This document shows, piece by piece, positions 33,817 to 43,652 of a stretch of 64,000 bases of DNA. The DNA comes from Verrucomicrobiales bacterium (GTDB lineage: Bacteria > Verrucomicrobiota > Verrucomicrobiia > Verrucomicrobiales > DEV007). The stretch's first letter is position 1. Each line of letters begins with the position of its first letter. The translations under genes and the position numbers were made by a program. The notes beneath the pieces were generated by a model. The model searched no databases and had not been told where the DNA came from. It saw nothing but the letters and a program-made list of their open reading frames with translations. The DNA is taken from NCBI GenBank assembly GCA_002698785.1, contig PAAG01000019.1, positions 186,001-250,000 of the forward strand. The letters are read 5' to 3'.

Positions 33817-35226
33817 TCATTTTTGAATCCCGAGATACTCCAGGATTTCATCATAGAATCCGCTCTGATTGGCGTAGAGCGCATAGTTCCGCGCACTCTC
33901 GAACCACTTTTTCGTACTTGGCTTCACTTTCTTTGAGGACTGAACGAGATCCTTTTGAGTCACCGGAACGATCTTGCCTGACTTCATTGCCTGGGCAAGA
34001 GCAGCTTCCACCGACTGGTCGAACATCGCCTTGATATCCGCACCGGAAAAATCCTTCGTCTTCCTTGATAGGGCTTTCGGATCGAGACCCGACACCGGCT
34101 TTCCATCAGCCATGATTCGAACGATCTCAGCCCGAGCCGGCTCATCCGGCGGCGGAACAAAAATCATCCGGTCAAACCGCCCCGGACGCAGAAAAGCAGA
34201 ATCCAGATGCCACGGAGCATTCGTTGCACCCAGCACCAGCACACCATCATTTTTCGAAGCCTCACTATCCAGCTCTGCAAGAAACTGATTGATCAGCGTC
34301 CGTCCCGCAGACGTCCGCATATCTTTTCGATCGGCGGCGAGGGCATCGACTTCGTCGAAAAAGAGAACAGTCGGAGCATGCTTGCGGGCCAATTCGAAAA
34401 TTTCGTGCAGCTTTTCCTCCGACTTGCCGATCCACATATCGAGAATCTGGTGCAGGCCGACACTTAGGAACTTCGCCTTGATCTCCCCTGCCGTGGCCCG
34501 GCTGATCAGCGTCTTCCCGCAACCGGGAGGGCCGTAGAGCAACACGCCTCCGCCCGCCTTTTTTCCATACGCTTCGAAGAGATCCTTGTTCTCGAGAGGA
34601 TAGAGAATCTTCATCCGGATATCCTCCTTCACAGACTCCATTCCACCCACTTTCTCGAAATTCACATCCGAGCCCTGCTCAAACTCAATCTCGACATCCG
34701 AGTCCTCATCAAAAGGGTCATCATCATCGAAGTCCTCTTCGTCAAATTCCGGATCGTAAAAAGCACCCGCTGAATTGTCCGAATTCGCCTGCGGGGTCGC
34801 CCCGCGCGAACCGTCCGGCGCACGTCTTCCACCGGCTTGGCGGATGCGTTTCAGCAACTCATCATTCGCCGTAGACGGATCGATTCCGACGGCCCTCTCG
34901 TAATACTCACGCGCTTCTTTGCCGGAGTTCTCCGTCAGGGCAAGCTTCGCTCTCAACAACCATGCCGGGGCAAAATTGGGAAACTCGCCACAAACCTGTT
35001 CCAGCCGAAGAATTGCCTCGGACGATCTACCCTCCAACTCCAGAAGTTGAGCGATTTGAGTCTTCGCTGCCGGGTTTCTCGGCTCGACGGAGAGCGCCTG
35101 TTGATAGGCCTCTCGCGCCTCGTCGAGATGGAAATTCTCCATATAAGCATCTCCGAGAAGCAACAGCAGCGGAACGTTGTCCGGTGATACCGCCAGAGCT
35201 TGTTTCAGGGATTCTATGTCTGCCAT
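33817..35226 (-). CDS. TPR-AAA+ ATPase (CDC48-like ATPase domain)
   Basis: 469 residues. Residues 1-130: TPR repeats (LLLLGDAYMENFHLDEAREAYQQALSVEPRN; AWLLRAKLALTENSGKEAREYYERAVGID). An Asp/Glu-rich linker follows (FDEEDFDDDDPFDEDSDVEIE). The AAA+ domain spans about 200-440: Walker A LLYGPPGCGKT, Walker B TVLFFDEVDAL, sensor VLGATNAPW, arginine finger in LRPGRFDR. The ATPase core resembles CDC48/spastin-type chaperone ATPases. The TPR part presumably recruits clients. Operon with the membrane TPR protein downstream. Confidence 0.88.
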   Translation of the reverse strand: MADIESLKQALAVSPDNVPLLLLLGDAYMENFHLDEAREAYQQALSVEPRNPAAKTQIAQLLELEGRSSEAILRLEQVCGEFPNFAPAWLLRAKLALTENSGKEAREYYERAVGIDPSTANDELLKRIRQAGGRRAPDGSRGATPQANSDNSAGAFYDPEFDEEDFDDDDPFDEDSDVEIEFEQGSDVNFEKVGGMESVKEDIRMKILYPLENKDLFEAYGKKAGGGVLLYGPPGCGKTLISRATAGEIKAKFLSVGLHQILDMWIGKSEEKLHEIFELARKHAPTVLFFDEVDALAADRKDMRTSAGRTLINQFLAELDSEASKNDGVLVLGATNAPWHLDSAFLRPGRFDRMIFVPPPDEPARAEIVRIMADGKPVSGLDPKALSRKTKDFSGADIKAMFDQSVEAALAQAMKSGKIVPVTQKDLVQSSKKVKPSTKKWFESARNYALYANQSGFYDEILEYLGIQK

Positions 35227-35457
35227 CTTAAAAAGGTGTCAAAGAGAAACAAAACCGATTCGGAACCTCAAGGCAAGTCGCGATACGAGTATGTCGTAAG
35301 GAAAAATCAACTCCATTTTTGCACCGGAATCTCAATCAAATGCATTACCCTCTCTCCCTCAATACCATGATACGATTCATGCGATCCCTTCCGCCCATGA
35401 TTCAGGCGGAATAGAAAAATGCAGAAAGTTTGACTCTTCCCCCCTTTCGCGGATGTA

Positions 35458-36627
35458 ATGGAACAGACCTTTCCTCCTGAAAGAATGGGAGCTCGAAGCA
35501 AAAAATCATTCCGCATCGCAGTCGCGCTGTTCCTCTGCAACGGGCTCTTGATAGCCTCCGCAGATCAGGAACGGCCACGCCTCTCTGTGATCTTCGGCCT
35601 CGAAGGCATTCAGATGTCAGGCACCCTCGATTCGGAAGAGACTGCCCAGGAGCTAGCTCGCATCGCACACTCCGTCCGGCCAGACCTCCCCGTCATCAAT
35701 GAAGGCTTAAAAATCGACTCCACCGTCACCCTCGATCACCTCTCTGAAATCAAAAGTATCCTCACAGAAATTGGCCTTTCCACCTACGAGGGCCGCCTCC
35801 AGATCTGGCCCGACCGCGTCCTGCTCGGCGGCCTCACCGACAGCCTCGTCACCGAAACAGCCCTTCACCTGCGTCTCGAGCCCATCGCAGATGGTCGCAG
35901 AGTCATCGACCACATTTGCATCGTCCAACCAGGGGACATTCCGGATGTAAGCGCCAATTTTTCTTCTTCAAAGAACTCGGAGGAATTGCTCGACCTCGAA
36001 TACAACCCCACCGCAGCAGACGCGTACGAGGCGCCCGGCATTCCTGTGGAAAAACTCTTCTCCACCGTCATCATGCTGAGTGATTTCGCCCGACTTACCG
36101 GAGAAAAACCCGCATCAGCCCAGCCGCTTCGGGCCACCCCCGTCGCCGCGATGAATTCCGAATCCCCCTCACCCGCCGCACAACTCCTCGCTCCCGACGG
36201 CATCGTCGCCGCCCCTGTGAAACAATTCGTCGACCTCGGCATGATTCAATTTTCCCGAAACACCGTCACCCTTCAGGCAAACCAGGACGCCCTCTTGGCA
36301 GAAATGGTGAAGCAGCTTCAGTCGCCGACCTTGGCAAATCTCCCCATCCTCATCGACCCCGTCAAACCATCCACCGGATCCGGCACCTACAACGATTACG
36401 TCTGCAACCGACGAGGCGAAGCCCTGAAGGAAATGCTGGCATCGCAGGGAGTGAACGTATCGAGTTCGCAGATCACCGTGACCGAATCATCCAACCCCGT
36501 CGATACTGGCGCCGTTCGGGTCCGGGTCGAACTCCCTCCCCCACCTCCCGAAGAACCGGCGGAAGAAGAAAAACCGGATCTCGCTCAGGGCGAAACTCCG
36601 GCACCAGACTCTCAGGCTGAAGAATAA
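35458..36627 (+). CDS. Secreted BON / OmpA-like domain protein
   Basis: 389 residues. Signal peptide 1-36 (basic start, AVALFLCNGLLIASA). Two BON-like repeats seem present: GLEGIQMSGTLDSEETAQELARIAHSV with IDSTVTLDHLSEIKSILTEI, and a second half with RLQIWPDRVLLGGLTDSLVTETALHLRLEPIA. The OmpA-like domain follows (IQFSRNTVTLQANQDALLAEMVKQLQ; NDYVCNRRGEALKEMLASQGV). The tail is Pro/Glu-rich. The arrangement resembles the mycobacterial OmpATb type. Likely envelope-located and peptidoglycan-associated. Followed by a strong terminator shared with the convergent LysM gene. Confidence 0.72.
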   Translation: MEQTFPPERMGARSKKSFRIAVALFLCNGLLIASADQERPRLSVIFGLEGIQMSGTLDSEETAQELARIAHSVRPDLPVINEGLKIDSTVTLDHLSEIKSILTEIGLSTYEGRLQIWPDRVLLGGLTDSLVTETALHLRLEPIADGRRVIDHICIVQPGDIPDVSANFSSSKNSEELLDLEYNPTAADAYEAPGIPVEKLFSTVIMLSDFARLTGEKPASAQPLRATPVAAMNSESPSPAAQLLAPDGIVAAPVKQFVDLGMIQFSRNTVTLQANQDALLAEMVKQLQSPTLANLPILIDPVKPSTGSGTYNDYVCNRRGEALKEMLASQGVNVSSSQITVTESSNPVDTGAVRVRVELPPPPPEEPAEEEKPDLAQGETPAPDSQAEE

Positions 36628-36660
36628 AAAACCCGGCCCCTTTCGGGACCGGGTTTTTTG
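36625..36660. terminator. Bidirectional terminator between convergent genes
   Basis: AAAAAACCCGGCCCC / GGGACCGGGTTTTTT: strong stem with A-run and T-run on both sides, serving the 35458 gene directly and possibly the LysM gene at 36725. Confidence 0.92.
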
Positions 36661-36724
36661 ACCACTCAACTATGTCTCACAACAACCTCGGGATTTACGT
36701 CGGAGACAAATTTTCTTCCAGCCA

Positions 36725-37690
36725 TCAGTTGTGCGCCATCTCACCCGAGTTGTGGTAGGCGTTGTATTTGCTGGTTGGGACGATCAACTCGTCGCCAGGA
36801 TAAATTAGTGTGCTGGTGCCAAGGCGGTTCAGGCGCTGCAGCTCAGACATGCTGGAGAAGAAGTCACGAGCCAGGGCATAGAGATTGTCGCCTTTGCGAA
36901 CCGTGTAGTAGCCGTAAGTCTCGCTCGTCTTGAGCAGCGGATTGTCATACTCGAACTCACTCTTCTGCTCAGGCTTCTTCGTATCGTTCGAAGCGACCTT
37001 CTGCTTCGAAGGGATCACCACCTTCTGTCCGATGTTGAGAATGTCAGTCTTCAGACCGTTTGCAGCTTTGATGTCAGTTACACTCGCACCATACTTGCGG
37101 GAGAGACCAGTCAGCGTGTCACCCTTCACCACTACGTGAACATCAGAAGAGCTCTTCTCTGGCGCCGTTGTGACAACCTCAGGCTCTGGCTTCGTTTCGC
37201 CAACAATCTTGGTTTCCGTCTTTGCAGGAACAGGAGGCGCAGAAATCTTCGAGTTCTCATCCTTCGGCGCAGTCACCACAGATGGCTCAGGCTCAGTTCC
37301 GGGAATCAAAAGCGTTTCACCGATATAAATGGGCTGACCTTCACTGAGACGGTTGGCGGTGAGCAGATCGCCACGCTCCACATTGTGATCACGAGCGATA
37401 CTTCCGAGAGAGTCACCCTCTTTAATAACGTAGGTCGAACTTGCACGCGGCGCTTCCGTCTCCTTCTTCACTCCGTTGTTCGTCGCTTCGAGAGTCGCAG
37501 CATCCGTGTAGCTGTGTGGAGGAGTCGGAACATTGTCTCCATTCAGTTCGCTCTCGAGGTGAGAAACCCTGGTTTCCAGTTCAGCGATTCGAGCGTTGAG
37601 AGACTCAACGGTAGGATCGGCAGCAAGTGCTACTCCTGTGAGCAGCAGAGAAGCGGTGATAGTTGATACGGTGGTCGCAATCCGGTTCAT
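36725..37690 (-). CDS. Secreted protein with three LysM domains
   Basis: 321 residues. Signal peptide 1-23, a short coiled coil (ESLNARIAELETRVSHLESEL), then three LysM peptidoglycan-binding modules: YVIKEGDSLGSIARDHNVERGDLLTANRL (about 88-132), HVVVKGDTLTGLSRKYGASVTDIKAANGL (about 185-228) and YTVRKGDNLYALARDFFSSMSELQRLNRL (about 258-303), joined by Pro/Lys/Glu linkers. No hydrolase domain. Likely a cell-wall-binding structural or division-associated protein. Transcribed alone from an AT-rich upstream region (37691-37790). Confidence 0.9.
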   Translation of the reverse strand: MNRIATTVSTITASLLLTGVALAADPTVESLNARIAELETRVSHLESELNGDNVPTPPHSYTDAATLEATNNGVKKETEAPRASSTYVIKEGDSLGSIARDHNVERGDLLTANRLSEGQPIYIGETLLIPGTEPEPSVVTAPKDENSKISAPPVPAKTETKIVGETKPEPEVVTTAPEKSSSDVHVVVKGDTLTGLSRKYGASVTDIKAANGLKTDILNIGQKVVIPSKQKVASNDTKKPEQKSEFEYDNPLLKTSETYGYYTVRKGDNLYALARDFFSSMSELQRLNRLGTSTLIYPGDELIVPTSKYNAYHNSGEMAHN

Positions 37691-37876
37691 GCTGAGAGAT
37701 TATGACATCTTTATATTTTCGGCAACATAAATTTTAATATTTCTTAAATAAATTTTAAACCCAGCTTGTTTTATTTATGGAAATTGCGATTCCGCAGCAA
37801 AATTTCGTGAAAACACCCGCAAAATGTCTCCCTCTTGATACTTGCTCCCCATTCGCCAAACCGCTAGTACTGGCAC

Positions 37877-39268
37877 ATGAAGATCACTTTCTGTGGCGCA
37901 GCAGGCACCACAACCGGCTCGCAGCACCTCATAGAAGTAAACGGCTCACGAATCCTCCTCGACTGTGGCCTCTACCAGGGACGTCGCGACGAATCCAACG
38001 ACCGCAACCGCCACTTCCTCTACGAACCGGAAAATCTCGACGCCGTCGTGCTCTCACACGCCCACATCGATCACAGCGGCAACCTCCCCAACCTCACCCG
38101 CAACGGCTACTCTGGAAACATCTACTCCACCTTCGCCACTCGCGACCTCTGCCAGATCATGCTTCTCGATTCAGCGAGAATTCAGAATCAGGACATCAAG
38201 TGGATCAACAAACGCCGCGCAAAGAAAAACCTCCCTGCCCTCGATCCCATTTACTCAGAGATTGATGCCGACGAGTGCATCCGTCAGTTCGTGAATATCG
38301 GCTACGAAAGATCCATTCCCATCGCCGACGGAGTCACCCTGACATTCATCGACGCAGGCCACATTCTCGGCTCCGCCCAGATCATCCTCGACGTCGTCGA
38401 GCGCGGGCATCGCAAGCGCATCCTCTTCTCCGGTGACGTCGGTCGGGGAAACAACTCCCTGCTCCGTGACCCCGTCGCCGCCGACGAAGTCGACGTCCTC
38501 CTTATGGAGAGCACCTACGGAAACCGCGAACACGAGCTCCCCACCCAGGCCGATCACCTGCTCAAAGACATCCTCGTCAAAGCCCTCGAGAAAAAAGGCA
38601 AAGTCATCATCCCCGCCTTCGCCGTCGAGAGAACCCAGCAGCTCATCTACGCCCTCCACGACCTCACCGAGAAAAAACTCATCCCCGAAGTCCCCATCTA
38701 CGTCGACAGCCCACTCGCCGTCAACGCTACCGAGATCTTCCGCATCCACCCCGAATGCTTCAACGAAGAAGTCTACGACTTCCTCTTCGCCAAGCGGAAC
38801 CCCTTCGGCTTCGAAAACCTCACCATGGTTCGCAAAGTCTCCGAGTCCAAAAAGCTCAACGAAAACGACGAACCCGCCATCATCATCTCCGCCTCCGGCA
38901 TGTGCGAAGCCGGTCGTATCCTCCACCACCTCCGCAACTCCATCGAAGACGAGAGAAACACCATCCTCTTTGTAGGCTACTGCGCCGAACACACCCTCGG
39001 TTGGAAAATCCGGAACAAATGGGACGAAGTAAACATCTTCGGCGATCCCTTCAAGCTCCGGGCCGAAGTCGAAATCCTCGACTCCTTCAGCGGACACGCC
39101 GACCAGAGCGAACTCCTCGATTACTTCGACGCCATGGGTGGTCGCAAACAAAACATCCACCTCGTCCACGGCGAACCCGAACAGTCCGAAGCCCTCCGCG
39201 AACGCCTCGCCGAAAGACACACCGGACAAATCGAAGTCGCCAAATGGCGTTCCACCGTGGAAATCTGA
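37877..39268 (+). CDS. Beta-CASP metallo-beta-lactamase nuclease (CPSF/KH-less RNase type)
   Basis: 463 residues. Likely an RNA-processing exo/endonuclease with two zinc ions. Seen: motif II HAHIDHSG, DAGHILGSAQ, ESTYGNREH, the beta-CASP motif A/B region (VIIPAFAVERTQQLIYAL; SASGMCEAGRILHHL) and motif C SFSGHADQSELLDYF, then the C-terminal HGEPEQSEAL. Closest to bacterial YbcI/CPSF73-like beta-CASP proteins rather than RNase J. The gene uses almost only C-ending codons, so long spurious frames exist opposite and alongside. Followed after 64 bases by the glycosyltransferase on the same strand. Confidence 0.92.
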   Translation: MKITFCGAAGTTTGSQHLIEVNGSRILLDCGLYQGRRDESNDRNRHFLYEPENLDAVVLSHAHIDHSGNLPNLTRNGYSGNIYSTFATRDLCQIMLLDSARIQNQDIKWINKRRAKKNLPALDPIYSEIDADECIRQFVNIGYERSIPIADGVTLTFIDAGHILGSAQIILDVVERGHRKRILFSGDVGRGNNSLLRDPVAADEVDVLLMESTYGNREHELPTQADHLLKDILVKALEKKGKVIIPAFAVERTQQLIYALHDLTEKKLIPEVPIYVDSPLAVNATEIFRIHPECFNEEVYDFLFAKRNPFGFENLTMVRKVSESKKLNENDEPAIIISASGMCEAGRILHHLRNSIEDERNTILFVGYCAEHTLGWKIRNKWDEVNIFGDPFKLRAEVEILDSFSGHADQSELLDYFDAMGGRKQNIHLVHGEPEQSEALRERLAERHTGQIEVAKWRSTVEI

Positions 39269-39332
39269 CCGGAGACCTTTTCCGGCAAAGATTTGTGGCA
39301 AAGGGTCGAAACTACCGCTCTGTTGCGGGCAG

Positions 39333-40538
39333 ATGAAACCGCTTCTCCTCACCAACGAGTATCCACCAAACATCTACGGTGGAGCAGGGATCCACGTCCA
39401 ATACCTCGCGAGAGAACTCGCCCACCTATGCGACGTCGAAGTGCGATGCTTTGGCGATCAGGACATTCCCGCAGAAAACCCCACCGTCTGGGGAACCACC
39501 ACAGACAAATCTGGATACACCGCACCGAAGCCCCTCCAGTCCGTTTTCAGCGCCCTGCAAAACTGCCTCGACTTCAATTCCCGCAACATCGACGCCGACG
39601 TCGTCCACCTCCACACCTGGTATTCCCACTTCGGCGGCATCCTCGCCCACCTCAACTACGGGCTTCCCATGGTCCTCACCGTTCACTCCCTCGAGCCGCT
39701 CCGCCCGTGGAAACGCGAGCAACTCGGCGGAGGCTACGACTTCACCCTCTGGCTCGAAAAGACCGCCATCGAGATGTCCAACGCCGTCATCGCCGTCTCC
39801 AACGAGACCAAGGCCGACATCCTTCGCCTCTTCGACGTCCCCGAAGAGCGAGTTCCCGTCATCCACAACGGCATCGACCCCGACGAATACTGCCCCACCT
39901 ACTGCCCCCACACCCTCGAGAAACACCACATCGATCCCGACATCCCATTCGTCCTCTTCGTCGGTCGCATCACCCGGCAGAAAGGCATCGTCCACCTCGT
40001 CAACGCCATCCAGCACCTCACCCCCGGCACCCAGGTCGTGCTCTGTGCCGGAGCACCCGACACACCCGAGATCGCAGCCGAGATGGAAGAAGCCGTCGAC
40101 GCCGCCCGTCAGAACTTCGACGGCAAGATCATCTGGATTCAGGAAATGCTTCCCACCCAGGAAAAAATCCACCTCTACACCCACGCCCGCGTATTCTGCT
40201 GTCCCTCCATCTACGAGCCCTTCGGCATCATCAACCTCGAAGCCCTCGCCTGCGAGACACCCGTCGTCGCCTCCAAAGTTGGCGGCATGAAAGAGATCAT
40301 CGTCCCCGGCGAGCACGGACTACTAGTTCCCCTCGAGCAACAGACCGAGTCCCCCTTCGAAGCCACCCAGCCCGAGACCTTCGCCAAAGACCTCGCCTCC
40401 GCCCTCAACGAGTTCCTAACCGACGAGTCAAAATCCCAGACCATGGGCAAACTCGGTCGCGACAGAGTCCTCGCCCACTTCAGCTGGACCGAGATCGCCA
40501 AAGAGACCCTGGCATTGTACGAAAAAGTCTGCAGGTAG
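39333..40538 (+). CDS. GT4 glycosyltransferase, glycogen synthase/GlgM-like
   Basis: 401 residues from the ATG at 39333 (MKPLLLTNEYPPNIYGGAGIHVQYLARELAHLCDVEVRCFG). This opening, HSLEPLRPWKREQLGGGYDF, the nucleotide-binding GRITRQKGIVHLVNAI and the E-x7-E motif YEPFGIINLEALACETPVVASKVGG match the GT4 alpha-glucan synthases typified by mycobacterial GlgM (maltose-1-phosphate forming) and actinobacterial GlgA. Nucleotide sugar and acceptor are not determined. Same strong C-ending codon use as the preceding nuclease; both may share a transcript. Confidence 0.85.
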   Translation: MKPLLLTNEYPPNIYGGAGIHVQYLARELAHLCDVEVRCFGDQDIPAENPTVWGTTTDKSGYTAPKPLQSVFSALQNCLDFNSRNIDADVVHLHTWYSHFGGILAHLNYGLPMVLTVHSLEPLRPWKREQLGGGYDFTLWLEKTAIEMSNAVIAVSNETKADILRLFDVPEERVPVIHNGIDPDEYCPTYCPHTLEKHHIDPDIPFVLFVGRITRQKGIVHLVNAIQHLTPGTQVVLCAGAPDTPEIAAEMEEAVDAARQNFDGKIIWIQEMLPTQEKIHLYTHARVFCCPSIYEPFGIINLEALACETPVVASKVGGMKEIIVPGEHGLLVPLEQQTESPFEATQPETFAKDLASALNEFLTDESKSQTMGKLGRDRVLAHFSWTEIAKETLALYEKVCR

Positions 40539-41290
40539 GGCAGACACCCCTTATCTCAGCGACACAACGTAGCGAGGAACCTAAGTCCTTCGATCAAAGA
40601 CCATCAGAGGTAGGGACATTCGGCCCGGCAACCCGTAACTTCGACTTCAGTCGAAGCCTGCAACCCAACGGCAAGAACCACAAAGGGAGTCACCAAACCT
40701 CTCCCCGGTCGTGGCCATGCCCTCCTCGATCCAGTAGTCACTACCGCAGTGAGGGAGAATTCGCCAAGCTATCAAGTGTTTCCCATTCAAGATTTCCACC
40801 ACATCCCATCCGCCAAAATCCCCTACCCGTAGAACGGACTTCCCAGTCCGTTCCGCACAGCCAATCCGCTAAACAAAGCCCCACCACAAATGATCTCGCG
40901 TATGAGAGATACTCGCCCCGTGAGCGACATCCACGTAGTTCAACCATTATATCGCACCCACCATAAATCCGACCAGCAAGATAAAGAAAACACTGGTGGT
41001 GACAACAGTTGTCATCCCCTTCTCTGCAGCCCATCCATGCAAATAGAGGCTCGTTGATATGATTCAGGTTTGTGAGTCCTATTCGGAATTTTAATCGAAC
41101 GTGTGAGGTGTGGCAGTCCAATCCGGGAGAACCCTCCGATTCTAGTTGAGGTTTACAGTCATCCTCCGATTCCGACTCGGAACTGGTAGCAGGTTGGACA
41201 CCGCGGCCTTGTTTTGCGCTGCTCGATTCCGATGCGTCGTGTCTGCTCATTAATTTAACTAACTCGCCTTGCCGCACGGTTCGTGTGTTC
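40539..41290. other. Gene-poor accessory stretch
   Basis: About 750 bases. The longest frame (40741-41292, minus) gives a Ser/Cys/Gly-rich protein with no recognisable domain and no ribosome site, which I do not accept as a gene. The sequence has lower coding character than both flanks and looks like decayed or recombined DNA. No insertion-sequence ends identified. Confidence 0.5.
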
Positions 41291-41308
41291 AATACTGAAT
41301 TCAGTATT
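41291..41308. repeat. Perfect 18-bp palindrome
   Basis: AATACTGAATTCAGTATT, a perfect palindrome without spacer, 33 bases beyond the end of the decayed gene. Typical in form for a dimeric repressor operator; no partner regulator is encoded nearby. Confidence 0.6.
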
Positions 41309-41340
41309 TCTGCAACTAATTTCGGAATGCGTTGAGAATG

Positions 41341-41633
41341 TTACTCAAGCATTTCGAAGAATTGCGGTCAAAAGCTCGCTCTTCAGAGTCAGTGGTCTCA
41401 ACAATCATGTTGCACCAACCAGAGGTCGATTCGCGGAAGTGATTCGGTACATAACTCAATCGTGGAAGTCGGCAAGAATCTCCAGCCCGAGACGAGCATC
41501 CTCGATCTGTTGAATTCCACAGGCAATCTGATATCCGCCAAGGAAATGGTAGAATGCGGCTAGAGACTTGGTCCCAAAGTACATGTCCGGGCGCATCTGA
41601 ATGGCGTCGATAATGACCCAAGCTCGCTCATCT
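41341..41633 (-). pseudogene. Decayed gene of an uncharacterised family
   Basis: Reading the minus strand across frames recovers a continuous protein-like sequence. Frame one gives AWVIIDAIQMRPDMYFGTK, SLAAFYHFLGGYQIAC and EILADFHD, then a stop. A shifted frame gives FRESTSGWCNMIVETTDSEERAFDR, and a second shift gives QFFEMLE and a stop at 41341. The pattern (R-P-x-M-Y-x-G start, YHFLxGY, STSGWxNMI, EERAFDxFFEML end) recalls a small conserved family often seen beside accessory genes, but I cannot name it. At least one nonsense codon and two frameshifts; no usable start. Confidence 0.7.
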
Positions 41634-41827
41634 CATTGCCTCGCAGAGCGTCAATCATGATGCGGGGCTGACCAGGAGCGCGCGCTCGATGCAGGACTAG
41701 GGTTGTTAGTTGTGGTTCAGCTTGCGACTTGGGGCAGGTCAGCCGTTGCTCTCCATGCGCTTGCTCGCCAGGTATTTGAATCTCCGTGCAGTCCCTGCCG
41801 AATAAAACAGGTTCGGTCCCAAATACA
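41634..41827. other. Non-coding gap downstream of the pentapeptide gene
   Basis: Short frames only; part of the same low-coding accessory segment. Confidence 0.4.
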
Positions 41828-43642
41828 TCACTCCTTTGATCTTGCCAATTCCTTCTGAAGTTCTGTAGCTGGATCCAATACCTTGTCTTTCAAACAATCG
41901 AGCAATTGTTCAACCGTCTCATATTCCACGAGAGAAGTAACCCTATGCCTGAACCGTCTGGTAATGTCGTCGAACATTGAGAATGGCTCTTCTCTTCTTT
42001 GGATTAACGGGACGATCGGTATTTCGAAGACATCGAGGATTTCACGATATTCATGAGGGGCTGCTGAAGGATCACTCAAATCACAAACAACGAACATCCC
42101 AATACCTGCAATCGCCACAACGGTTTCCAAAAGCCCTCTGTTGCTAGGACGCTCGAAGTCAAAGATGACGGGCACGTATCCCAATTCTCGAAACTTATCT
42201 CTTAGGGCATCCAACACCGGCTTCCTTTCCGCAGAAAATCGGCCTAGGATCAACACAACTTTGGAGGTAGTTGCTTCCAGAATGTCCCTAACATTGCGAT
42301 TTTCGATCATGAGGTAGAGCATTTGGGCAACCGCCAACTGATCCACCGTAATCTCGACCTCCACTTCGTCAGGAGTGATGACCAGTTCCCGCTGACTCTT
42401 CGGCTCGCCCTTAATTCCCCATACTGATGCGCCGTATACTTGACAGCGATCCAAGATAGCTCCGTCCAGATTGCATTCCAACAAAAGAGCCTCTTTCAAA
42501 TTCGAACCTGTCAAGTCCGCCCCCCTCAGGGAAGCATTACGGAAATCAGCTCGCGAGAAATCAGCACCGTGTCCCCTCACCTCTTCCAGACACGCCCCTC
42601 TCAGGATTGTTCTCCAGAAACTGCAATCGGTTGTATTCGCGTACATATAGTTAGCGAAGCTTGCATCTGCTTCACTGAAATTCCCTTTCACCAACCGGGA
42701 ATTGGCAAGATTTGCGTTATTTAAATCTGCCTTCCAAAGCCGAGCCCTGCTCAGGTTCGCTGACTCAAAATCTGCACCATTGAGTTTTGCTTCCGATAGA
42801 TCGGTTCCGTCCATGCTGGCATCTTTCAAATTTACTCCTTCCGAAAGATCGTCCGTCATCGTCATCCCTATTACGACTCCCTCACCGACCGCCAACATCT
42901 CCTGTCCCTCTATCTGTTCATAGCCTTCACCGCCAAAATTGGGGTTTAGCGAATCCAATTCGATCTGCCTGAGATCTTCTTCGTCCAGAACTACCGACGT
43001 TTCTGGGTGTTCCTTTCTCCATTTATTCCAAGTTCGAACCCCCTGCCTGAGAATTGTCCCCTGCTTGCTTTCTTCTTTTTCCTTTGGCGGCTTGTAAACT
43101 ATCATCTCAAGACCAAGAGCTGACCTGATCAGAGTAGCCGCCCACATGGCTTCCTTGGCTTCGTCAAATATCAGCCCCATATTGACGGTGTGACCCGTGT
43201 TGGTGGAAAGCCTGACATCAAACGGACCGCTGGCGCCTGAAACGTTAATGGGCGATTCGGTAGATTGTCCACTCATTACCCGGTATGCTTGGATGTGAAG
43301 GTCATCGATCCTCTTCCGATTGCCGTCATAAACAGAAGCGTCGACAATCACCTTGCTTGGAATGACATTATTTCCGCATTTCCACCCGGCCTTTCCTACT
43401 TCGACTGGAATAAGCAGGCTTAGCAACTGCCCCGACGCTGACCAGACAAAAAACCCAAGAAGTAGTCCAAATAACACGGCAACTGGCCATTTGCCCATAA
43501 TCAACGCCACTACAACAATAGTAAGGAATAGCAGAATCCATGACAGTATGCGTGAGAGTGACTTGAGTGAGTGCCTGTAGAATAATCCCTCATTCGACTT
43601 TATGAAAAGGTACCTTCCAATTATTGAGTTCTCCTCTGCCAT
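41828..43642 (-). CDS. Membrane pentapeptide-repeat protein with a TIR-/NDT-like C-terminal domain
   Basis: 604 residues. Two N-terminal membrane helices (ILSWILLFLTIVVVALIMG; WPVAVLFGLLLGFFVWSAS), then a soluble region with a beta-rich domain. About 20 pentapeptide repeats A(D/N)LxX follow (GVNLKDASMDGTDLSEAKLNGADFESANLSRARL onward, 270-410). The C-terminal domain (about 455-560: KVVLILGRFSAERKPVLDAL, FVVCDLSDPSAAPHEYREIL) has an alpha/beta layout reminiscent of TIR or nucleoside deoxyribosyltransferase folds. The combination suggests a membrane-located sensor or effector; a defence role is possible but unproved. A tiny upstream membrane ORF may be co-transcribed. Confidence 0.8.
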   Translation of the reverse strand: MAEENSIIGRYLFIKSNEGLFYRHSLKSLSRILSWILLFLTIVVVALIMGKWPVAVLFGLLLGFFVWSASGQLLSLLIPVEVGKAGWKCGNNVIPSKVIVDASVYDGNRKRIDDLHIQAYRVMSGQSTESPINVSGASGPFDVRLSTNTGHTVNMGLIFDEAKEAMWAATLIRSALGLEMIVYKPPKEKEESKQGTILRQGVRTWNKWRKEHPETSVVLDEEDLRQIELDSLNPNFGGEGYEQIEGQEMLAVGEGVVIGMTMTDDLSEGVNLKDASMDGTDLSEAKLNGADFESANLSRARLWKADLNNANLANSRLVKGNFSEADASFANYMYANTTDCSFWRTILRGACLEEVRGHGADFSRADFRNASLRGADLTGSNLKEALLLECNLDGAILDRCQVYGASVWGIKGEPKSQRELVITPDEVEVEITVDQLAVAQMLYLMIENRNVRDILEATTSKVVLILGRFSAERKPVLDALRDKFRELGYVPVIFDFERPSNRGLLETVVAIAGIGMFVVCDLSDPSAAPHEYREILDVFEIPIVPLIQRREEPFSMFDDITRRFRHRVTSLVEYETVEQLLDCLKDKVLDPATELQKELARSKE

Positions 43643-43652
43643 CTCGTAGACT

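Noticed and set aside
38255-39373. Long minus-strand frame opposite the beta-CASP gene
   Set aside because: Mirror of C-ending codons in the real gene; Val/Asp/Phe-rich with no domain.
39293-40966. 557-codon Arg/Pro/His-rich plus-strand frame
   Set aside because: Shadow of the glycosyltransferase gene caused by codon bias.
40741-41292. 183-codon minus-strand frame
   Set aside because: No domain, odd Ser/Cys-rich composition, no start signal; probably chance in non-coding DNA.
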